From an uncultured Prevotella sp. (GTDB lineage: Bacteria > Bacteroidota > Bacteroidia > Bacteroidales > Bacteroidaceae), in assembly GCA_900315765.1 (NCBI GenBank), contig ONAK01000017.1:1-39651 (forward strand): 39,651 nucleotides of DNA, given 5' to 3'. The notes below the pieces were generated by a model that searched no databases, was not told the DNA's origin, and saw nothing but the letters and a program-made list of their open reading frames with translations. Each line of letters begins with the position of its first letter. Within the stretch, counting starts at the first letter, position 1. The translations under genes and the position numbers were made by a program. Shown here piece by piece: positions 32,939-39,651 of this stretch.

Positions 32939-33562
32939 TTAAAGTTTCTGTTCTACCTCGATCTCTGTGAAGGTCTCGATGATATCACCTACCTGGATAT
33001 CGTTGAAGTTAACCAGTGAGATACCACACTCCAGTCCGGTAGCCACTTCCTTGGCATCGTCCTTATAGCGCTTCAGGGCATCGATAGGAGCAGTGTGGAT
33101 AACGATACCATCGCGGATAACGCGGGCCTTGTCCTTGTTGTGTACCTTACCCTCAGTAACCAAGCCACCGGCCACGGTACCAACCTTGGAGATCTTGAAC
33201 ACCTGCTTCACCTCGATCTCACCAGAGATGATTTCCTTCTTAACCTTATCAAGCATACCCTGCATGGTCTGCTTCACATCGTCGATAGCATCATAGATGA
33301 TGGAGTAGGTATTGATCTCAACGCCCTCACGATCGGCAGCCTTACGGGCATCGGCCGACGGACGAACCTGGAATCCGATGATGATAGCCTCAGAAGCTGA
33401 TGCCAGCATCACATCGTTCTCAGAAATCTGACCTACAGCCTTGTTGATAACGTTAACCTGAACCTTCTCGGTAGAAAGCTTGATGAACGAATCAGAGAGT
33501 GCCTCGATAGAACCGTCGGTATCACCCTTCAAGCTTCGTAGTGGTACGCAAGCTCTGCTCAC
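32939..33562 (-). CDS. infB: Translation initiation factor IF-2, C-terminal part (split from infB)
   Basis: The 207-residue frame is the C-terminal part of IF-2 (domains III and IV): [60 protein letters not shown] and the terminal [14 protein letters not shown]. The first 10 or so residues (MSRACVPLR) are the other frame of the upstream piece, not IF-2 sequence, so this is not a separate gene start. The real homology begins near 33530. Together with the next feature it would make a nearly complete IF-2. See that entry for the break. Confidence 0.85.
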   Translation of the reverse strand: MSRACVPLRSLKGDTDGSIEALSDSFIKLSTEKVQVNVINKAVGQISENDVMLASASEAIIIGFQVRPSADARKAADREGVEINTYSIIYDAIDDVKQTMQGMLDKVKKEIISGEIEVKQVFKISKVGTVAGGLVTEGKVHNKDKARVIRDGIVIHTAPIDALKRYKDDAKEVATGLECGISLVNFNDIQVGDIIETFTEIEVEQKL

Positions 33563-35729
33563 GCTGCAGCTGGATACGCTTGTTAGCTATTTCGCGAGCC
33601 TCCTGCTCACTCTCCATCACGTGGAACGAGTCACCGGCAGTTGGAGCACCATTCAAACCAAGAATGATAGCTGGCTCGGCAGGACCTGCCTTTTCGATGC
33701 GCTGGTTACGCTCGTTGAACATAGCCTTTACCTTACCCCAGGCTGTACCTGCAATCACTACGTCGCCCACCTTAAGTGTACCATTTGATACAAGTACGGT
33801 AGAAACATATCCACGACCCTTGTCGAGTGAACTCTCGATGATAGAACCAGTAGCCTTACGGTTAGGATTAGCCTTCAAGTCGAGCATCTCGGCCTCGAGC
33901 AGCACCTTTTCAAGCAGCTCATCAACACCGATACCCTTCTTAGCACTAATCTCCTGACACTGGTACTTACCACCCCACTCCTCTACAAGCAGGTTCATGT
34001 TAGCCAAGTCCTCACGAATCTTATCGGGGTTAGCACCAGGCTTATCAATCTTGTTAATGGCGAATACCATTGGTACGTTAGCAGCCTGTGCATGAGCGAT
34101 AGCCTCCTTGGTAGTTGGCATCACCGAGTCGTCGGCTGCTACAATGATGATGGCGATATCGGTAACCTGAGCACCACGGGCACGCATGGCGGTAAATGCC
34201 TCGTGACCAGGAGTATCCAGGAAAGTAATCTGTCGACCATCCTTCAGCTTCACGTTATATGCACCGATGTGCTGTGTGATACCACCAGCCTCACCAGCAA
34301 TCACGTTAGTATTGCGGATGTGGTCGAGCAAAGAAGTCTTACCATGGTCAACGTGTCCCATCACGGTTACGATAGGAGCGCGGCTGATCAGATCGTTTTC
34401 ATCATCCTCCTCCTCGGTAATAGCATTCTGTACCTCTGCACTTACATATTCGGTGGTGAATCCGAACTCCTCGGCAACGATATTGATGGTCTCAGCATCC
34501 AGACGCTGGTTAATTGACACCATGATACCAATGCTCATGCAGGTACCAATGACCTGGTTTACACCCACGTTCATCATGGTAGCCAACTCAGATACAGTTA
34601 CAAACTCGGTCAGCTTAAGCACCTTGCTCTGTGCTGCCTCTGCTGCCATCTCCTCGTTCATACGCTCTGCAACTGCATCACGCTTTTCACGACGATACTT
34701 GGCACCTTTCTTGTTCTGGTTCTTTGATGTAAGGCGGGCCAGAGTTTCCTTAACCTGGCGTGCTACTGCCTCATCGTCAACCTCAAGGGGTTTCTGGAAC
34801 GAGCGGTTCTTCTTGTTCTTCTTACCACCGCCTTGGTTTCCACCATCCTGGAAGTTCTGGTTTCCACCCTTGTTCTTCTTATTGTTTCCACCCTTGTTGC
34901 CGCCTTCCTGATTGGCAGCAGCCTCAATGTCAACACGCTCCTTAGCACCATGTATGCGCTCACGCTTCTTCTTCTCGCCGTTGTGCATCTGGGCCTGTTT
35001 CTCCTCACGCTCCTTACGGCGCTCCTCCTTTGACTTCTTTTTAGGACGAGTGCTCTGGTTCAATGAGTCGAGGTCGATTTTACCAACAACATTGAAGTTG
35101 GGAGCCATCTTCTTCTCGCTCTTCAGAGTGAAGATAGTTTCAGCTGGTTTCTGCTCAGCCTTTGGCTGCTCTGCAACAGGAGCCTTTGGCTCGGGCTTAA
35201 CCTCTTCTTTGGGCTGTGGCTGTGGTTTTGGCTCAGGCTTCACCTCCACCTTTGGCTCTGGTTTAGGCTCGGGCTTGGGCTCTGGTTTGGCAGCAACAGG
35301 CTCTGGCTTGGGCTCAGGCTCAACCTCAGGCTTAGGCTGGGGTTTAGGCTCTGGCTTGGGCTGTTCAGCAGCTGGTGCCTTGGGCTTTTCTTCCTGAGGT
35401 TTGTTAGGCTTACCTACTGTACTCAGGTCTATTTTTCCTAATGGAGTGAAAGTCTGCTTTGCCTCCTCCTTGACCTTTGCCACTACTGGCTCGGGCTTAT
35501 GTTCGGGCTTGGCTTTCTTCTCCTTCTTGGGGAACATCATACCGGCCTGGGTCTTAACATCCTTGTCGCCTTTGAACTCCTTAACCAACGCGTTATACTG
35601 CTCGTCAGTAATCTTAGTATTCATGGTGGCATCGTTAATCTCACCCAAGTTCTTCTTCTTCAGATAGTCAACGGCTGTCTGAAGTCCGATATTCAGCTCT
35701 GTTAATACTTTATTTAATCTAACACCCAT
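33522..35729 (-). CDS. infB: Translation initiation factor IF-2, N-terminal and GTPase part (frameshifted)
   Basis: The frame has 735 residues and ends early. IF2_N ([20 protein letters not shown]) is at 1-55. A long low-complexity Lys/Glu/Pro linker follows (repeats of KPEPKPEP), then Lys/Asn/Gly-rich sequence, a second IF2_N (about 370-425), and the GTPase: GHVDHGKTS near 458, [12 protein letters not shown]. Domain II ends at LQREQSLRT, then TTKLEG and a stop. In other IF-2 proteins REQSLRT is followed by about 25 residues including LTLDEVGRR before KGDxDGS. Those residues are absent in every frame, and the rest is in another frame. The break is thus a deletion of roughly 70-80 bp that is not a multiple of three, near an AAGCTT at 33531. 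As infB is essential, an assembly or sequence error is likely. Confidence 0.9.
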   Translation of the reverse strand: MGVRLNKVLTELNIGLQTAVDYLKKKNLGEINDATMNTKITDEQYNALVKEFKGDKDVKTQAGMMFPKKEKKAKPEHKPEPVVAKVKEEAKQTFTPLGKIDLSTVGKPNKPQEEKPKAPAAEQPKPEPKPQPKPEVEPEPKPEPVAAKPEPKPEPKPEPKVEVKPEPKPQPQPKEEVKPEPKAPVAEQPKAEQKPAETIFTLKSEKKMAPNFNVVGKIDLDSLNQSTRPKKKSKEERRKEREEKQAQMHNGEKKKRERIHGAKERVDIEAAANQEGGNKGGNNKKNKGGNQNFQDGGNQGGGKKNKKNRSFQKPLEVDDEAVARQVKETLARLTSKNQNKKGAKYRREKRDAVAERMNEEMAAEAAQSKVLKLTEFVTVSELATMMNVGVNQVIGTCMSIGIMVSINQRLDAETINIVAEEFGFTTEYVSAEVQNAITEEEDDENDLISRAPIVTVMGHVDHGKTSLLDHIRNTNVIAGEAGGITQHIGAYNVKLKDGRQITFLDTPGHEAFTAMRARGAQVTDIAIIIVAADDSVMPTTKEAIAHAQAANVPMVFAINKIDKPGANPDKIREDLANMNLLVEEWGGKYQCQEISAKKGIGVDELLEKVLLEAEMLDLKANPNRKATGSIIESSLDKGRGYVSTVLVSNGTLKVGDVVIAGTAWGKVKAMFNERNQRIEKAGPAEPAIILGLNGAPTAGDSFHVMESEQEAREIANKRIQLQREQSLRTTTKLEG

Positions 35730-35850
35730 CTAATTCTAAAATTTGAAAATTTAAAAATTAAAAAATGTAACAATTAAAATGTTTAAAGTAATCAATGCAA
35801 TATCAGCGTTGCCAATTTTTACATTTTTACATTCTATCATTTTTAAATTG

Positions 35851-37110
35851 TTATTCAAATTCTGCACGGAGCACATCCAGCAGTTGGTCGACAGTCTCTT
35901 CCTCGAGGTCGGCCTTTTCAATCAGCATCTCACGTGGTGCATTGAGCACAGCCTTAGCAGTATCCAGTCCGATGGCCTTGATGGCATCAATAACCCACTG
36001 GTCGATCTCGTCAGAGAACTCATCCAGATAGATATCCTCATCGGCCTCACCTTCATTCAATACACGGAATACGTCGATAGTATACTCGGTAAGCATAGAA
36101 GCCAGCTTGATGTTCATACCGCCACGACCGATAGCCAGCGAAACCTCCTCAGGCTGCAGATAAACCTCGGCCTTATGGTTCTCGGCATCGATATTGATGC
36201 TTGAGATCTTAGCAGGACTCAAAGCACGCTGGATGAACAGCTGTGTGTTGCTTGAGTAGTTGATAACATCAATATTTTCATTGCACAGTTCGCGAACGAT
36301 GCCATGCACACGACTACCCTTAACACCTACGCAGGCTCCTACTGGATCGATACGATCATCATAGCTCTCAACAGCAACCTTAGCACGATCGCCAGGAATA
36401 CGAGCCACGCGCTTGATAGTGATCAGACCGTCCTGAATCTCAGGAACCTCAGCCTCGAGCAGACGCTCCAAGAACTCTGGACTTGTACGGCTCAGGATGA
36501 TGCGTGGGTTATTATTCTCGTTCTGTACCTCTTTTACGATGGCACGTACGGTCTCACCCTTATGATAGTTGTCAGAAGGAATCTGCTCCTGCTTTGGCAA
36601 GTGCAGCTCGTTACCCTCGTCGTCGATGAGCAGCACCTCACGCTTCCAGATCTGGTAAACCTCACCGCTAACCACTGTATGAACCTTGTCCTTATACTTC
36701 TGGTAGAGCGAATCGTGCTCCAGTTCAAGAATCTTAGATGCCAGTGTCTGACGCAGGTTCAGGATGGCACGACGGCCAAACTTGGCAAACTGCACCTCTT
36801 CCGAAACTTCCTCGCCAACCTCATAGTCGGGCTCAATCTTCTGAGCCTCACTCAGCTCAATCTCCTTGTTCTCATCTACCACCTCACCATCGGCTACTAC
36901 CACACGGTTACGGTGAATCTCAAAGTCGCCCTTGTCGGGGTTAACGATCACGTCAAAATTCTCGTCCGAACCAAAGATCTTAGCGATTACGTTACGGAAG
37001 CTTTCCTCCAATACGCTCACCAGAGTGGTACGATCGATGTTTTTGGTTTCCTTAAATTCCTGGAAGGTCTCAATCATTGAGGGGCCCTTCTCTTCTTTCT
37101 TGATTGCCAT
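35851..37110 (-). CDS. nusA: Transcription termination/antitermination factor NusA
   Basis: The protein has 419 residues. The NusA N-terminal domain is at 1-125 (LVSVLEESFRNVIAKIFG, then FGRRAILNLRQTLASKI); S1 at about 130-200 (VHTVVSGEVYQIWKREV); KH1 and KH2 at about 225-350 (DPVGACVGVKGSRVHGIVRE and LAIGRGGMNIKLASMLT). The C terminus is a short acidic helix pair, without the two AR repeats of E. coli NusA. It binds RNA polymerase and nascent RNA. It is placed between rimP (41 bp) and infB (121 bp), the classic order. The 121-bp nusA-infB gap is very A+T-rich and shows no clear site. Confidence 0.96.
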   Translation of the reverse strand: MAIKKEEKGPSMIETFQEFKETKNIDRTTLVSVLEESFRNVIAKIFGSDENFDVIVNPDKGDFEIHRNRVVVADGEVVDENKEIELSEAQKIEPDYEVGEEVSEEVQFAKFGRRAILNLRQTLASKILELEHDSLYQKYKDKVHTVVSGEVYQIWKREVLLIDDEGNELHLPKQEQIPSDNYHKGETVRAIVKEVQNENNNPRIILSRTSPEFLERLLEAEVPEIQDGLITIKRVARIPGDRAKVAVESYDDRIDPVGACVGVKGSRVHGIVRELCNENIDVINYSSNTQLFIQRALSPAKISSINIDAENHKAEVYLQPEEVSLAIGRGGMNIKLASMLTEYTIDVFRVLNEGEADEDIYLDEFSDEIDQWVIDAIKAIGLDTAKAVLNAPREMLIEKADLEEETVDQLLDVLRAEFE

Positions 37111-37151
37111 TATCTTAATTTATTAATTATTTCAATATTACATGTTTGCAT

Positions 37152-37619
37152 TTACTTAAATGCGAGCAAATATTTGGCATACTTCACCTCATCCATCTGG
37201 TAGGTCTTATCAACATCTACCAGTACGGGGCGTTTCTTGCCTTCCTGTTTCTGTTTTTCCTGTACGGTAATAGTAAAGCTTGGAGCATCAACAGCCTTAA
37301 GCACACCCTGCACTTTCTTACCATCAGCCTGCAGCACTTCGAGTGTGTCGCCAATGTGGTTGATGTACTGCTGAGCCACCTTGAATGGCTGGCCCAGTCC
37401 GGCACTGCCAACTTCCAGTTCAAATTCTCCGAGTTCATCGCCCAGGCGCTCCTGGAGGAAACGACTCAGTTCTGCACAATCCTCGATCCATACGCCGTCA
37501 GCGTGGTCGATTTCGATAACGATACGGTCATCAGCCGCAAAGTTCACGTCTACAAGGAAGTACTCGTTGCCTTGCAACCACTCTTCCGTTAATGTTTTTA
37601 CAATTTCCTTATTTATCAT
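37152..37619 (-). CDS. rimP: Ribosome maturation factor RimP
   Basis: The protein has 155 residues, the normal length. The N-terminal domain reads LVDVNFAADDRIVIEIDHADGVWIEDC followed by ELSRFLQERLGDE; the pattern ELEVGSAGLGQPFK is the RimP signature (V-S-SPG-L-x-x-P); the C-terminal SH3-like domain includes VQGVLKAVDAPSFTI. It helps 30S subunit maturation. It is first in the rimP-nusA-infB cluster and is preceded by a strong promoter and a leader hairpin. Confidence 0.95.
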   Translation of the reverse strand: MINKEIVKTLTEEWLQGNEYFLVDVNFAADDRIVIEIDHADGVWIEDCAELSRFLQERLGDELGEFELEVGSAGLGQPFKVAQQYINHIGDTLEVLQADGKKVQGVLKAVDAPSFTITVQEKQKQEGKKRPVLVDVDKTYQMDEVKYAKYLLAFK

Positions 37620-37640
37620 CTATCAGTAATTAAATGTGAA

Positions 37641-37666
37641 ATGAGAGACTCTTTCGAGCCTCTCAT
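37641..37666 (-). other. Leader hairpin with GAAA tetraloop upstream of rimP
   Basis: On the minus strand ATGAGAGGCTC, GAAA, GAGTCTCTCAT forms an 11-bp stem with one G-U pair and a GNRA-type loop. It lies between the promoter and the rimP ATG at 37619, so it is in the 5' untranslated leader. No T run follows, so it is not a standard terminator. Confidence 0.6.
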
Positions 37667-37681
37667 TCCGCTGAACGGGTG

Positions 37682-37713
37682 CAAAATTACGAATATTTCT
37701 GCAATCCTCCAAA
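37682..37713 (-). promoter_or_regulatory. Promoter of the rimP-nusA-infB-suf run
   Basis: On the minus strand, TTTG (37713-37710), 20 nt, TAATTTTG (37689-37682). This is a perfect Bacteroidetes match about 60 nt before the rimP ATG. Confidence 0.75.
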
Positions 37714-37728
37714 TTTTTAATCACTTTT

Positions 37729-38121
37729 TTACGCCAAATCGCTAAAAATCATAGGTTTAGGCGTTTTTTGAGTGATGTTGGTTATCGTTTTCTTCTTCAG
37801 TTCTATCAGTTGGGCTGTCTGCTTGGGTTTCTTGGGCTGGAGTATTTTTTTGTACTCCTCCTGATTCTTCAGTAAGCGTATAGCCTCCTTCACCTGCTTG
37901 TCGTAGTTCAAGCCAGCCTCGATGGTGCCACGCTGATAATAGTAGGCAGCAATAATCTCACTCTCCAGAATCTGGCGCAATACAAGCTCGTGCTTGTCAA
38001 GATCGGTAGCCACGTTGTGGTTCAGCTGCTTTTCCAACTCGTCGAATGTCTTCTTGGCATCCTCGTAGTAACCCTCGAACTTGGCTGTCTTCACCAGTTC
38101 GGCCAACTGTTTCTTGCTCAC
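37729..38121 (-). CDS. S41 protease, C-terminal part (split by frameshift)
   Basis: The 130-residue frame is the helical C-terminal tail of Bacteroidetes S41 carboxyl-terminal proteases: KKQLAELVKTAKFEGYYEDA, ELVLRQILESEIIAAYYYQR, LKNQEEYKKIL. It has no start signals of its own. Its ATG sits in the 4-bp overlap with the upstream frame only by chance. If one T is added in the run near 38135, the upstream frame reads FNFTYDPVSKKQLAELVK without a break, which is what the family shows here. It is therefore best read as one gene with the next feature. Confidence 0.8.
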   Translation of the reverse strand: MSKKQLAELVKTAKFEGYYEDAKKTFDELEKQLNHNVATDLDKHELVLRQILESEIIAAYYYQRGTIEAGLNYDKQVKEAIRLLKNQEEYKKILQPKKPKQTAQLIELKKKTITNITQKTPKPMIFSDLA

Positions 38122-39473
38122 AGGATCGTAGGTAAATTAAAGTCCTGCCAATCAGCATCGCTTATATGGAATTCAGAAGCTGCCGCTATGGTGGGGTGCT
38201 TGGCAATATAATCCACCACGTAGTCGAACATCACCTCGGTAGAATCCTGACCACTTGCCGACAGATAAAAGGCAATGTTGGGGATTGTGTCGCCTTTAAG
38301 TTCTACATCTGGCATGATGCCGCCCCCATCTCTAACTTCACGACCATTGCGCGTGTAGAACACTTTAGTAAGCGAGTCGGGGATATGCTCCTGATAACCA
38401 GCCCCACGCTTATAGTTGTAGGCCTGGATACAACGACCGCTTGGTATGTAGTATTTAGATGTAGTCACCTTCATATTCGTATTATATGGAAGATCGATAG
38501 GAATCTGAACCAATCCTTTTCCATACGTGCGCGTACCTAATATAATGGCACGGTCAAGGTCTTGCAGCGCACCGCTCGATATCTCGCTGGCCGATGCCGT
38601 CTCACCATTCACAAGCACCACCATTGGCATCAATGTGTCAACCGGCTCTATACGAGTTTGATATTCCTTATTTGCCTGACGGATCTTTCCACGGTTCTCA
38701 ACCACCTTTAGTCCCTTGGGCAACCAGATGTTCAGAATGTCGACAGCCTCTTGTTCCGATCCACCGCCATTGCCACGCAAATCGAATATCAGCGATGTAG
38801 CGCCCTGCTTCTTCAGGTCGACAAAAGCACGACGCACCTCCTTGGCACATCCCTCGGTAAACTGGTTCAGCAGAATATAGCCCACCCCGTCTTTAACACC
38901 ATAGTATGGCATCTCGGGCATCTTGATATTGCGGCGGGTTATCTTAAAGTTCATCAGCTTACCCGTTGAGGGTCGCATCGCCTTAAGCAGGAAGGTTGTT
39001 CCTGGTTCACCACGCAGATGACTGCTCACGTAACCCACCTCTTTTGAGGTCATCATTGAGTCATCGATACTCAATATGATATCACCCTTCTTCAAACCAG
39101 CCTCGGCAGCAGGCATATTTTCATAGGGCTCGTCGATAACCACACGATCCAACTTCTGATGCTTGCGGACAATGGCTCCTATACCGGCATACTTACCGGT
39201 AAGCATCTGGCGCAGGTTCTTTGTATCCTCCTGAGCATAATATTCAGTATATGGATCCAGACTGCGCAACATGGCATTGATGGCCGTTCCAACAGTCGTC
39301 TTAGGATTCAGCGTATCAACATACAGCAAATCCAAGTTCTTATACACGTGGTTCAGAATATCCAGCTGCTTGGCCACCTCAAAGTTGTGGTCGTTAGGTT
39401 TTTGAGCCATCGTAGTACTGGCCTGGAGGGCCATCGCACACAAAGCTATGATTATCTGCTTCTTCATCATCAT
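38118..39473 (-). CDS. S41 family carboxyl-terminal processing protease (main part)
   Basis: The frame has 451 residues. The signal peptide MMMKKQIIIALCAMALQASTTMAQ is cleaved after AMA-type sequence. A helical N-terminal domain (LDPYTEYYAQED) is followed by a PDZ domain at about 95-180 (GAIVRKHQKLDRVVIDEPYE, LKKGDIILSIDD). The S41 core holds LIFDLRGNGGGSEQEAVDI, the nucleophile region GETASASEI (Ser294) and the lysine TYGKGLVQ (Lys319), 25 residues apart as expected. It is a periplasmic or surface Ser-Lys protease. The frame ends early at NLPTIL, and the missing tail is encoded in the next frame (37729-38121), so one base is probably missing. A full protein would be about 575 residues. Confidence 0.92.
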   Translation of the reverse strand: MMMKKQIIIALCAMALQASTTMAQKPNDHNFEVAKQLDILNHVYKNLDLLYVDTLNPKTTVGTAINAMLRSLDPYTEYYAQEDTKNLRQMLTGKYAGIGAIVRKHQKLDRVVIDEPYENMPAAEAGLKKGDIILSIDDSMMTSKEVGYVSSHLRGEPGTTFLLKAMRPSTGKLMNFKITRRNIKMPEMPYYGVKDGVGYILLNQFTEGCAKEVRRAFVDLKKQGATSLIFDLRGNGGGSEQEAVDILNIWLPKGLKVVENRGKIRQANKEYQTRIEPVDTLMPMVVLVNGETASASEISSGALQDLDRAIILGTRTYGKGLVQIPIDLPYNTNMKVTTSKYYIPSGRCIQAYNYKRGAGYQEHIPDSLTKVFYTRNGREVRDGGGIMPDVELKGDTIPNIAFYLSASGQDSTEVMFDYVVDYIAKHPTIAAASEFHISDADWQDFNLPTIL

Positions 39474-39496
39474 TAATAATTATTGTTTGATGGGTG

Positions 39497-39504
39497 CAAA
39501 ATTA
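39497..39504 (-). promoter_or_regulatory. -7 element of the S41 protease gene
   Basis: Minus-strand TAATTTTG, 24 nt before the ATG at 39473. No good -33 element is seen at the expected distance. Confidence 0.45.
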
Positions 39505-39585
39505 CATGATTCTTGCCGAAAAACATGCAATTTTGTAGGAAAAATGAAAAATATTAAGGTTTATAGTGATTTTTTTCCAAAAAAG

Positions 39586-39617
39586 TTTGGTAGTTTCGAA
39601 AAAAGGTCGTACTTTTG
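39586..39617 (+). promoter_or_regulatory. Strong promoter at the right edge
   Basis: TTTG at 39586-39589, 20 nt, TACTTTTG at 39610-39617. It drives plus-strand transcription out of the window, apparently toward the tRNA-like sequence at 39640. Confidence 0.7.
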
Positions 39618-39639
39618 CACCCGCTTAACAGCAATGACT

Positions 39640-39651
39640 GCTTCAGTAGCT
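39640..39651 (+). tRNA. Possible 5' end of a tRNA gene, cut by window edge
   Basis: GCTTCAG could be the 5' acceptor strand, followed by TA at positions 8-9 and GCT of the D stem. The spacing behind the strong promoter fits a stable RNA. Only 12 bases are visible, so identity and even the class are uncertain. Confidence 0.4.

Noticed and set aside
33522-33562. Programmed ribosomal frameshift in infB
   Set aside because: A shift of frame alone does not restore the protein, because about 25 conserved residues are absent from the DNA. No slippery heptamer is evident.
36304-37080. A 258-codon open frame on the plus strand
   Set aside because: It is antisense to nusA and has no recognisable features.

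Overview
The window looks like a chromosomal segment of a Bacteroidales bacterium, most likely Prevotella or a close relative. The clearest sign is the promoters: most starts are preceded by the Bacteroidetes pattern (TTTG or TTG, about 20 nt, then TAnnTTTG). The gene content agrees: SusC/RagA-type regulatory modules, a BT4734-like/VapE/DUF3874 protein, DUF6078, DUF4250, DUF3109, ptb-buk and a suf cluster without sufE/sufU. No clear GTG/TTG starts are needed. The genus is an inference; no rRNA is present.

Layout. 1-2.6 kb: the end of an unknown gene and a DUF4140/DUF4139 protein with an embedded carboxypeptidase-regulatory-like domain. 2.6-5.6 kb: a degraded accessory island with a lipoprotein, an Rhs/YD-repeat remnant, an internally deleted REP-associated (RAYT) transposase and an AAA_14/DUF4143 ATPase, with REP-like inverted copies at 3.86 and 5.55 kb. 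5.6-9.9 kb: two divergent paralogous TPR lipoproteins, one ending in a PP2C phosphatase and the other in a histidine kinase. 9.9-13.3 kb: DUF4250, DUF6078, then a striking 415-bp two-fold symmetric non-coding element upstream of a VapE-type helicase. 13.35-19.25 kb (minus strand): ptb, buk, a 910-residue single-chain amino-acid ABC importer, and a response regulator with a PP2C output. 19.3-22.6 kb: a GH95 glycosidase and an overlapping AraC regulator.

22.6-39.5 kb is nearly all minus strand and housekeeping. A S41 protease is followed by a long, tightly packed run: rimP, nusA, infB, sufB, a purine permease, sufC, sufD, sufS, rnhB. Then, from a separate promoter, come gpmI, an HD hydrolase, ung and DUF3109. 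Two genes here are split. infB carries an internal deletion with a frameshift, and the S41 protease appears to lack one T in a T run. Both may be sequence or assembly errors. The right edge ends in a perfect Bacteroidetes promoter and what looks like the first bases of a tRNA.

The two most interesting points are the nested inverted repeat with three regularly spaced palindromes upstream of the helicase gene (origin-like or operator-like), and the single-chain importer. In that importer the two lobes of the binding protein appear in swapped order, and an anti-sigma-factor-like domain is appended, in the same operon as an RsbU-like phosphatase and close to a matching kinase/phosphatase pair.
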